NCBI GenBank assembly: GCA_030636125.1
Contig: DAOVXM010000103.1
Coordinates: 1 to 7,979, forward strand
Source of the DNA: Chloroflexota bacterium
GTDB lineage: Bacteria; Chloroflexota; Anaerolineae; Anaerolineales; UBA4823
DNA length: 7,979 nucleotides
Direction: 5' to 3'
The notes below the pieces were generated by a model. It was not told the DNA's origin, made no database searches, and saw nothing but the letters and a program-made list of their open reading frames with translations. The translations under genes were made by a program, and so were the position numbers. How positions within the stretch are numbered: the first letter of the stretch is position 1; every line of letters begins with the position of its first letter. Shown piece by piece: positions 1 to 5,351 of this stretch.

Positions 1-86
1 CTGCCCTGTTTTCTCTATCTACCTCTGCGATCATTGCGATCTCAGGGGTAGATCAGCAGCCAATTGCTTAAATGCTACTATGCTCA

Positions 87-1145
87 TCAATCTTCCCAAA
101 TCAATTCATCCATATAGTCCGCTCCAAGGTTGGCAGCAAACTCAGCGATTAATCGCCCGGTGCGGGTGATGTCCTTCATGGAGACCATCTCCACCGGAGT
201 GTGCATATTACGTATAGGGATTCCCAGTACTATGGTGGGAATCCCCTCTGATACGACCTGTAGGCTGTCAGCATCTGTACTTGAGGCACCAGGCATCACT
301 TCCATTTCAACTGGGATCTCAAGGCGTTCAGCCAGTTCCTTAAAAGTCTTGTACAGGCCTGGGTGAACCGTCGGACCCCAACCTAAGGTGAGCCCTTTTC
401 CAATTGGAAAAGTTTGGTGATTTGGGCTGTCAAAGCCAGCCCCATAGGTGACGTCGATTACGACAGCCAATGCTGGGCGGAGTTGATAGGCAGAGGTAGA
501 AGCCCCACCCAAAGTTTCCTCCTCCTGAACGGTGGCAACCGCCCAAACATCCCAAGCAAGTTGCCGCCCATGCAGCTCCTGCAAACAAAGAGTTAGGGCT
601 GCGACTGAGGCCCGGTTATCAAGGGAATGACCCACCAAAATCTCACCATCCATTTCGATTGGTGCTTGCGCAAACGAAACCAGATCACCCGGGCGTACCC
701 GGCGACTAACCTGGCGTGCGGTAAGTCCAGTATCCACCAATAAGGTTTGGAGACCAGCCACATTTTTGCGACTTTCAGGTGGAAGCAGGTAGGTAGGTGT
801 CTGTGTGATCACACCAGGCAAATCTTCTCTACCATGTACGATGACAGATTGTCCAGGTAAAACCCGCGCATCCACTCCGCCCACCTCCGTGATGCGCAAG
901 AATTCTCCATCGACACCGGTTACCATCAATCCAATAGCATCCATATGCGCGGCCAGTAGGAGCCTATGGTGTGAATCAGAAAGCGTGCCGCGTTTCAGTG
1001 CATGCAAACTACCCAAGCGGCTGATGTGAATTTCATCGACCAGTGGGCACCATACGTCTTCAATAAGCCGACGGACAGGGGCTTCATGCCCGGATAGACC
1101 CGGAATGGAAATCAACGATTTAAGCAATGTAAGTATGTCTGTCAT
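87..1145 (-). CDS. M42 family metallo-aminopeptidase (glutamyl aminopeptidase / endoglucanase-like)
   Basis: Predicted cytosolic co-catalytic two-metal aminopeptidase that trims N-terminal residues from peptides; M42 members often form dodecameric TET particles. The 352-residue length is normal for the family. Visible motifs: AAHMDAIGL with His67 and Asp69, GHSLDNR with the bridging Asp176, VQEEE with Glu208 (general base) and Glu209 (metal ligand), VIDVTYG with Asp231, and NMHTPVEM with His315. Together these cover the expected metal ligands and catalytic acid, so the enzyme looks intact. The usual EEVGLRGA stretch is here EEETLGGA, a mild divergence after the catalytic pair. Family members have been mislabelled endoglucanases; peptidase is the safer call. 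The ATG at 1143-1145 lacks a clear Shine-Dalgarno, but the N-terminus begins like the family. It lies 38 bases downstream of the Thr/Pro-rich gene on the same strand with no terminator visible between, so the two are probably cotranscribed. Substrate specificity cannot be read from sequence. Confidence 0.93.
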   Translation of the reverse strand: MTDILTLLKSLISIPGLSGHEAPVRRLIEDVWCPLVDEIHISRLGSLHALKRGTLSDSHHRLLLAAHMDAIGLMVTGVDGEFLRITEVGGVDARVLPGQSVIVHGREDLPGVITQTPTYLLPPESRKNVAGLQTLLVDTGLTARQVSRRVRPGDLVSFAQAPIEMDGEILVGHSLDNRASVAALTLCLQELHGRQLAWDVWAVATVQEEETLGGASTSAYQLRPALAVVIDVTYGAGFDSPNHQTFPIGKGLTLGWGPTVHPGLYKTFKELAERLEIPVEMEVMPGASSTDADSLQVVSEGIPTIVLGIPIRNMHTPVEMVSMKDITRTGRLIAEFAANLGADYMDELIWED

Positions 1146-1183
1146 GATAAAGGCGACAATGAAGCCAATTTTCTGATTGCGCC

Positions 1184-1702
1184 TTACGGGGTAGCCAACG
1201 GAGCCATAGACCGACCAGGGGCTAGTGTAATCGTTTGAGTAATCGTAGCAGTGGGCGTATCAGTGAACGTTGGAGGTATTGTATCAGTTACAGTGGGAGA
1301 AAGGGTATAGGTAGCCGTAGGAGGAGGCAAAGTGTCCGTTGGGGATGGGAGAGGTGTCTCTGTGGAAGTCTCTGTTGGTTGGGGGATTGTCGCCGTAAAA
1401 GTAGATGTCGGCGTCTCGGTCAGCGTTGGCGTGTGGGTACTGGTCCCTGTTGGAGTAAGTGTCGGCGTTTCTGGTGTGGGAGTGCCAGTCGGAGAGGGGG
1501 TTAAGGTGGGGGTAAAAGTACGGGTGTGGGTTGGAGAAGAAGTACGCGTTGGTGTCAGTGTGCTGGTTGCAGCCGGTAGAGCTGTTTTCTCAGGGGCTAT
1601 GCTTGCAGCGAAAAACCCAACACAGTAACATGGGATTGTCGCTAAAATGATCACAATCAATGCTAGACGAATTCGCCTGCGAGAGCTTGGGTCTTTTAGC
1701 AT
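1184..1702 (-). CDS. Thr/Pro/Ser-rich single-pass membrane protein, function unknown
   Basis: A 172-residue protein with a short basic N-terminus (Arg8-Arg9-Arg10, Arg12) followed by one hydrophobic segment at about 13-36, best read as a signal anchor or uncleaved signal peptide. Two cysteines (Cys25, Cys27) lie inside that segment, but no clear lipobox is seen. From about residue 43 to 160 the chain is almost entirely Thr, Pro and Ser in TPT/TPTLTPT-like repeats, then it ends with a short GRSMAPLATP tail. This looks like an extended extracytoplasmic stalk, possibly O-glycosylated, without any folded domain. Such tracts are common in Anaerolineae surface proteins, usually linking a domain to the membrane; here the stalk stands alone. 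GAGG at 1711-1714 sits 8 bases before the ATG and supports this start. A sigma-70-like promoter lies just upstream. It probably heads a two-gene unit with the M42 peptidase. The opposite-strand open frames over this region are artefacts of the repetitive composition. Confidence 0.75.
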   Translation of the reverse strand: MLKDPSSRRRIRLALIVIILATIPCYCVGFFAASIAPEKTALPAATSTLTPTRTSSPTHTRTFTPTLTPSPTGTPTPETPTLTPTGTSTHTPTLTETPTSTFTATIPQPTETSTETPLPSPTDTLPPPTATYTLSPTVTDTIPPTFTDTPTATITQTITLAPGRSMAPLATP

Positions 1703-1724
1703 CTATTATTCCTCAAGTGAACTG

Positions 1725-1753
1725 ATGATAACACCAGCCAGCAGGGGTGGCAA
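1725..1753 (-). promoter_or_regulatory. Predicted sigma-70 promoter for the Thr/Pro-rich gene
   Basis: On the minus strand TTGCCA (plus coordinates 1748-1753) and TATCAT (1725-1730) are separated by 17 bases, a good -35/-10 pair. Transcription would start roughly 15 bases before the ATG, leaving a short leader that still contains the GAGG ribosome binding site. Placement directly before a gene with a good SD supports it; not experimentally shown. Confidence 0.5.
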
Positions 1754-1792
1754 GTAATTCATGTTCGAGTGAATTCAGCTAATAAAGAGGTA

Positions 1793-1836
1793 GGAGTGGA
1801 GTTTTTGCGGGCATACGCCCGTAAAAACCCCACTCC
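1793..1836. repeat. Long near-perfect inverted repeat in the divergent intergenic spacer
   Basis: Two 20-base arms (1793-1812 and 1817-1836) surround a 4-base ATAC loop. Eighteen positions are Watson-Crick complementary, one is a G-U wobble and one an A-C mismatch in plus-strand RNA. The core is GCGGGC-ATAC-GCCCGT, flanked by T5/A5 blocks and then GGAGTGG/CCACTCC. The T run is on the 5' side of the core and paired within the stem, so it does not have the stem-then-U-tract layout of an intrinsic terminator on either strand. It sits upstream of both flanking genes. It could be an operator, a cruciform, a REP/MITE-like element or a processed RNA hairpin; the sequence alone does not decide. Confidence 0.7.
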
Positions 1837-1912
1837 CAGTAAAATCACCACTGCAAATCCCAAAGCACCTGGAAAATCCCGAACGCATTAAGCCACAGTT
1901 TATGGTAAAAAT

Positions 1913-2662
1913 ATGCCCATGGATTGGATTTACCTTTCCCCTCATCTGGATGATGTGGCTCTCTCGTGTGGTGGACTGGTGTGGGAGCAGACTCAAACGG
2001 GCTCCAGTGTGAGCATATGGACGATTTGTGCGGGAGATCCACCCCCTGGACCACTTTCACCGTTTGCAGAGTCCCTACATGAACGCTGGCAAAGCGGAGC
2101 CGAAGCCATGGCGTTAAGACGGAAGGAAGATATCGCTGCCTGTGATCTTTTAGGGGCTTCCAGCCGCCATTTCCCAATTCCTGATTGTATCTATCGACAC
2201 GCGGGGCAAGAGAACACCCCCGTATGTGACACAGAGGAATCCTTGTTTGGCTCTTTGCCCCCGAGTGAAGCTCCCCTGATAAAAAGATTAAGCGCAGAAT
2301 TGTCTGGGACAATCTCACAAAACGCTAACGTGGTTTGCCCTCTAACGCTGGGTGGACATGTCGACCATGTATTAACTCGTGAAGCCATAGAAAGCATTGG
2401 TCGACCTTTGTGGTATTATGCGGACTTTCCCTACCTTGAAAATGATTTGGGCTACTTCGCTAAATTAAGACAGGCCGGATGGGAATCGCAGGTCTTCCCT
2501 GTTTCGAAGCGAGGCGTGACCGCCTGGGAGCAAGCTGTAGCTGCTCACGCCAGTCAAGTCAGCACATTCTGGCCTGATCTTGATTCAATGCAGGCAGCTA
2601 TCCGCGCCCATTATGAGCAAGACCACGGCATACGCTTATGGCGACCAAACATATATATATGA
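1913..2662 (+). CDS. PIG-L / LmbE-like zinc-dependent deacetylase
   Basis: Member of the PIG-L fold (GlcNAc-PI de-N-acetylase, MshB, BshB), which removes acetyl groups from N-acetylglucosamine-type substrates in one-carbohydrate, thiol or glycoconjugate pathways. The hallmark SPHLDDVALSCGG is at residues 9-21: His11 and Asp14 are the expected zinc ligands and Asp13 the general base. HVDH at 149-152 supplies the second histidine cluster, with His152 the likely third zinc ligand. The RRKEDIAACDLLG segment (69-81) is the usual helix after the active site. At 249 residues it is full length and has no signal peptide. Neither ATG 1913 nor ATG 1919 has a Shine-Dalgarno; the second (MDWIYLSPH) starts as homologues usually do, so it may be the true start. 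No convincing promoter is seen either; an AT-rich TATGGTAAAAAT lies just before the ATG and could give a leaderless mRNA. It appears monocistronic. No neighbour indicates the substrate, so bacillithiol, mycothiol or glycan roles cannot be separated. Confidence 0.88.
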   Translation: MPMDWIYLSPHLDDVALSCGGLVWEQTQTGSSVSIWTICAGDPPPGPLSPFAESLHERWQSGAEAMALRRKEDIAACDLLGASSRHFPIPDCIYRHAGQENTPVCDTEESLFGSLPPSEAPLIKRLSAELSGTISQNANVVCPLTLGGHVDHVLTREAIESIGRPLWYYADFPYLENDLGYFAKLRQAGWESQVFPVSKRGVTAWEQAVAAHASQVSTFWPDLDSMQAAIRAHYEQDHGIRLWRPNIYI

Positions 2663-2685
2663 TAGGGAAAGGCAATTTTCTAATC

Positions 2686-2714
2686 TTGCATTTCTAAATA
2701 TCTTGTGTTAAAAT
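2686..2714 (+). promoter_or_regulatory. Predicted sigma-70 promoter for greA
   Basis: TTGCAT (2686-2691) and TAAAAT (2709-2714) are separated by 17 bases. The predicted start is near 2721, giving a leader of about 137 bases before the greA ATG. It lies after the stop codon of the deacetylase gene in AT-rich sequence, as expected for a promoter. Confidence 0.5.
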
Positions 2715-2720
2715 CACGGC

Positions 2721-2831
2721 GCGGCGCAGCAGGATAAGAACTCTTGCATGACGCCGCATCTCGTTTTGAAGAGACGCCACACTACAAGGCGCTCTAGAGT
2801 ATGTAAAATCGCTCTGGGGAGAGTGATTTTA
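2721..2831 (+). promoter_or_regulatory. Structured 5' leader of greA with three successive hairpins
   Basis: Three potential stem-loops can be drawn. The first pairs GCGGCG 2721-2726 with CGCCGC 2752-2757. The second pairs AGACGCC 2772-2778 with 2788-2795, with one bulged C. The third is a 12-base-pair stem, 2804-2815 with 2820-2831, closed by a GGGG loop and one G-U pair, and followed by ATTTAT. The third resembles a weak intrinsic terminator or attenuator. CGCTCT occurs twice (2790-2795 and 2810-2815), and both copies can pair with AGAGTG 2820-2825, so alternative folds are possible. In E. coli the greA leader is also terminated early to give GraL RNAs; no sequence homology is claimed here. 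Confidence 0.45.
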
Positions 2832-2857
2832 TTTATCTTGAGAACTGGGAGAGTAAA

Positions 2858-3319
2858 ATGCCCCCTTCATTTTTAACTCAAGAGGGTTATGATAAACTTC
2901 AAGAGGAATTGAATTACCTGCGCTCGGTGAAGCGTCAGGAAGTCGCCGAACGTCTGCATGAGGCCATGGATGGTGGTGAACTAATTGAGGACGCCGAATA
3001 CGAAGCTGCGAAAAACGAGCAGGCGTTCGTTGAAGGTCGAATCCGAGAACTTGAGATATTGCTCGCCAATGCCCGCGTCATTGAAGAAAACACCACTAAA
3101 GACACGGTGCAAGTCGGAGCAAAAGTTACCATTCAAGAAGAAGGTCAAGAGCCAGAAGAGTACACAATCGTAGGACGGGTAGAAGCACATCCACGTAACG
3201 GTCGCATATCTAATGAATCGCCTTTAGGACGTGCTCTGATGGACCATAGTGCAGACGATACCGTAGAAGTTGAAGCGCCTGGCGGCTCATTTGTCGTTCA
3301 CATCCTGAAGGTGAGGTAA
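2858..3319 (+). CDS. greA: Transcription elongation factor GreA
   Basis: GreA inserts its N-terminal coiled coil into the secondary channel of RNA polymerase and stimulates cleavage of the backtracked transcript, releasing stalled complexes. The 153-residue length is typical. Residues about 5-75 form the antiparallel coiled coil with the tip sequence GGELIEDAEYEAAK, followed by NEQAFVEGRI, a strong family signature. Residues about 80-153 are the FKBP-like C-terminal domain, including the recognisable ISNESPLGRAL segment. The tip acids are Glu41 and Glu44, where E. coli GreA has Asp41 and Glu44; Glu for Asp keeps the charge and may be usual in this phylum. The start is well supported by GGGAGAG at 2847-2853, five bases before ATG. 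The gene has its own promoter and a long structured leader, and is followed by a terminator and then lysS, a neighbour pair also seen in Clostridia. Confidence 0.96.
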   Translation: MPPSFLTQEGYDKLQEELNYLRSVKRQEVAERLHEAMDGGELIEDAEYEAAKNEQAFVEGRIRELEILLANARVIEENTTKDTVQVGAKVTIQEEGQEPEEYTIVGRVEAHPRNGRISNESPLGRALMDHSADDTVEVEAPGGSFVVHILKVR

Positions 3320-3338
3320 ACCTGGGGCTTGCCTAATC

Positions 3339-3371
3339 ACCCCGCGCATTCCAAGCCTGCGCGGGGTTTTT
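3339..3371 (+). terminator. Rho-independent terminator between greA and lysS
   Basis: CCCCGCGCA (3340-3348) pairs perfectly with TGCGCGGGG (3358-3366) across the 9-base loop TTCCAAGCC, and TTTTT follows at 3367-3371. This is a strong GC stem with a U tract, 20 bases past the greA stop. The loop sequence CAAGCC (3352-3357) is exactly complementary to GGCTTG at 3326-3331 just upstream, which could interfere with folding or make a pseudoknot. Only 25 bases remain before the lysS ATG, so it may work as a partial terminator or attenuator for lysS. Confidence 0.88.
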
Positions 3372-3396
3372 GCTTAATTCGGAAGAGGAAGAACTA

Positions 3397-4938
3397 ATGC
3401 CCACAGAATACACAAATTTAGAAAAAATACGCCTAGAGAAATTAGAGCGCCTGCGCGCCCAAGGGATAGAACCTTACCCGAACCGGGCTGAACGCACCCG
3501 CACCAACCTGGAAGCGGTTCAAGCCTTTGAAGCGACCGAGGCAGCCGGTGAGGATGAAGTGGTCCCGGCTACCTTGGTAGGGCGCATCCGCTCGATACGA
3601 CCGATGGGAAAAGTCACTTTTGCTCATATCGAGGATGGTCACGCCCGGGTACAGATCTTTTTACGTGCCAATGATATTGGGAAGGAAACCCTAGACCTCT
3701 TCAACCATGAATTTGATCTAGGTGATTTTATCCAGTCTAGCGGCGAAATGTTCCGAACCCGGACGGGGGAGGTAACCCTACGTGTGCACAGTTTCCACCT
3801 GCTCGCCAAAGCCATCACACCCCTACCAGCAGCAAAAGATCAAACCGTGGATGGGACAGTTGTTCGCCATGCTGCCTTTACCGATCCTGAGACACGATAT
3901 CGCCAACGCTATGCCGACCTGGCAATCAACCCTGATGTGCGCCAGATATTCTATACACGCGCAGCTATCGTGCGGGCACTGCGTGAATTCATGGATTCTC
4001 ACGGCTTCCTGGAAGTTGAGACGCCAATCTTACAGCCAATATATGGTGGAGCAGCGGCACGTCCCTTTATCACTCACCACAACCAACTAAAGCAAGACCT
4101 GTACCTGCGTATTTCATTCGAGCTGTATCTCAAACGTTTGTTAGTAGGCGGCATTGAACGTGTTTATGAGATTGGGCGCGATTTCCGCAATGAAGGCGTC
4201 GACCGCACTCACATGCCTGAGTTCACAATGCTGGAATTTTACTGGGCCTATGCGGACTATCAGCAGGTGATGGACCTTACCGAAGAGATGACCATCTTCG
4301 TAGCCGACCGCGTTTTTGGCAAACGCACTTTCTCTTATCAAGGCATGGAAATCAACCTGGAACCGCCCTGGCAACGGATAGACTTGTCCGAAGGTCTGTT
4401 GGAGTTGGCTGGAATCGATATCCGTAAACATCTCACAGCCGAGAGCCTGGCTACCGAAATGCGAGTAAAAGGTTTACAACCAGAACCTGATAGCAACCGT
4501 GGTAAATTAATTGATTCGCTGATTGGTAATTTCTTAGAGCCCAACCTGATCCAACCCGCGTTCATCTACGATTACCCGCGTGAAATCTCTCCACTCTCTA
4601 AAAGTAAACCGGGGAATCCACAGATTGTGGAACGCTTCGAGGGTTTTATCGCTGGGATGGAAATGTGTAATGCCTTCACCGAGCTCAACGACCCCCTGGA
4701 CCAAGAAGCCCGTTTTCTAGAAATGGGACGGGATTACGGTGTTGAAGATGAAGAACGCCATCCTATGGATGAGGATTACCTGCGCGCCATGCGCTACGGC
4801 ATGCCTCCTAATGGAGGTTTCGGTATGGGTGTAGACCGGCTAGTTATGTTGTTCACTGATAGCCCAAATATTCGCGAAGTGGTCCTATTTCCCCATTTAC
4901 GTGGAAAGGATGGATCTCAGGGATCTCCAGCGGAGTGA
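3397..4938 (+). CDS. lysS: Lysyl-tRNA synthetase, class II
   Basis: Charges tRNA-Lys with lysine in the cytosol. The 513-residue product has the N-terminal OB-fold anticodon-binding domain (about 57-140, with LVGRIRSIRPMGKVTFAHIED) and a class II catalytic core from about 165. Visible signatures are TDPETRYRQRYADL (162-175), motif 1 around ETPILQPIYGGAAARPF (208-224), motif 2 RDFRNEGVDRTHMPEFTMLE (261-280), the MEMCNAFTEL segment (421-430) and motif 3 GFGMGVDRLVMLF (474-486). About ten extra residues (AAKDQTVDGTVVRHAAF, 145-161) precede the core compared with E. coli-type enzymes. ATG 3397 is chosen because AGAGGAAG at 3384-3391 lies five bases upstream and the protein then starts like other LysRS; the in-frame TTG at 3370 falls inside the terminator U tract and is rejected. 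No promoter is seen between that terminator and the ATG, so transcription must come by read-through or from inside greA. No clear terminator follows. Confidence 0.97.
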   Translation: MPTEYTNLEKIRLEKLERLRAQGIEPYPNRAERTRTNLEAVQAFEATEAAGEDEVVPATLVGRIRSIRPMGKVTFAHIEDGHARVQIFLRANDIGKETLDLFNHEFDLGDFIQSSGEMFRTRTGEVTLRVHSFHLLAKAITPLPAAKDQTVDGTVVRHAAFTDPETRYRQRYADLAINPDVRQIFYTRAAIVRALREFMDSHGFLEVETPILQPIYGGAAARPFITHHNQLKQDLYLRISFELYLKRLLVGGIERVYEIGRDFRNEGVDRTHMPEFTMLEFYWAYADYQQVMDLTEEMTIFVADRVFGKRTFSYQGMEINLEPPWQRIDLSEGLLELAGIDIRKHLTAESLATEMRVKGLQPEPDSNRGKLIDSLIGNFLEPNLIQPAFIYDYPREISPLSKSKPGNPQIVERFEGFIAGMEMCNAFTELNDPLDQEARFLEMGRDYGVEDEERHPMDEDYLRAMRYGMPPNGGFGMGVDRLVMLFTDSPNIREVVLFPHLRGKDGSQGSPAE

Positions 4939-4992
4939 GGCAGGTGGAGTGGTTCGCCACGCCAATTCCTGGGGAACCAAAAGGACAAATAC

Positions 4993-5020
4993 TTGACATA
5001 ATCCTCCTCTCAAGTATAAT
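4993..5020 (+). promoter_or_regulatory. Consensus sigma-70 promoter of the serS T-box transcript
   Basis: Perfect TTGACA (4993-4998) and perfect TATAAT (5015-5020) with a 16-base spacer. The predicted start near 5027 leaves about 15 bases before the first recognisable T-box element. Both hexamers match consensus exactly, as expected where output is set later by termination rather than by initiation. Confidence 0.85.
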
Positions 5021-5042
5021 CCGAACAACTAAACATAGAACA

Positions 5043-5317
5043 ACCAGCGCGGAACCAAGTAACCCCAGTACCTTCCAGAGAGTTGCCGGTTGGTGTAAGG
5101 CAACAGGCAATGGTGGTGAAATCCCCTCCGTCGGCTCGAGAGAGCCGGTTGCCCCCGTAGGGCGAGGAATGCAATTTAAGCAATTCTCGTTGGAAAGGGG
5201 ATCGGGTTCGCCCGTTACAGCGAGCTTGAGACCGTTCACCCAGTAAATGGCAAAGACGGTGAAAGCAGGTGGCACCACGAGCGCCCCTCTCGTCCTGCAT
5301 TGGCGGAGGGGCGTTTT
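5043..5317 (+). promoter_or_regulatory. Serine-responsive T-box leader riboswitch of serS
   Basis: A T-box senses uncharged tRNA and prevents premature termination. Stem I is visible: apical stem GTTGCC 5082-5087 with GGCAAC 5099-5104 around the loop GGTTGGTGTAA, the AGAGA bulge (5077-5081), and the loop-E strands AGTA (5067-5070) and GAA (5118-5120). Just after GAA comes TCC (5122-5124), a serine codon and the likely specifier, read by anticodon GGA. Downstream are hairpins CGGCTC-GAGA-GAGCCG (5132-5147) and GCCC/GGGC (5151-5163), then a candidate Stem III, TTCACC 5235-5240 with GGTGAA 5258-5263. The antiterminator is exact: GCAGG 5265-5269 pairs CCTGC 5294-5298, with a 7-base bulge TGGCACC (5270-5276), then ACGAG 5277-5281 pairs CTCGT 5289-5293. 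Bulge UGGC complements GCCA, the 3' end expected for tRNA-Ser with discriminator G73. The competing terminator follows. Stem II boundaries are uncertain. Confidence 0.95.
5282..5317 (+). terminator. T-box regulated intrinsic terminator upstream of serS
   Basis: CGCCCCTC (5282-5289) pairs perfectly with GAGGGGCG (5306-5313), followed by TTTT (5314-5317) and then AT-rich sequence. Its 5' arm overlaps the loop and helix A2 of the antiterminator (C5289 is shared), and its loop contains the 3' antiterminator strand, so the two folds exclude each other. When tRNA-Ser is fully charged this hairpin should form and stop transcription before serS. Confidence 0.9.
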
Positions 5318-5351
5318 GAATTTATTAAACAAAACAACTGGAGGTGCAACC

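Noticed and set aside
1..86. Possible gene ends: a plus-strand frame stopping at 69-71, and a minus-strand ATG at 32-34 reading MIAEVDRENRA off the left edge
   Set aside because: Too short to recognise, no clear SD, and the two overlap; either could be a real gene edge but the window cannot decide.
1235..1628. Plus-strand open frames opposite the Thr/Pro-rich gene, rich in Val-Gly-Ser or Arg/Cys
   Set aside because: They are complements of the TPT repeat; biased composition removes stop codons, and no SD or family resemblance is seen.
2191..2397. Minus-strand open frames inside the PIG-L gene
   Set aside because: Antisense shadows of a well-supported gene with no recognisable product.
3370..3396. 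Longer lysS open frame starting at TTG 3370
   Set aside because: The TTG lies in the U tract of the greA terminator; ATG 3397 has a strong SD at 3384-3391 and gives a normal LysRS N-terminus.
4949..4960. GTGG-TTCG-CCAC hairpin after lysS as a terminator
   Set aside because: Only four base pairs and no following U tract; too weak to call.
5247..5351. 35-codon upstream extension of serS
   Set aside because: It runs through the T-box antiterminator and terminator; ATG 5352 with GGAGGTG matches the usual SerRS start.
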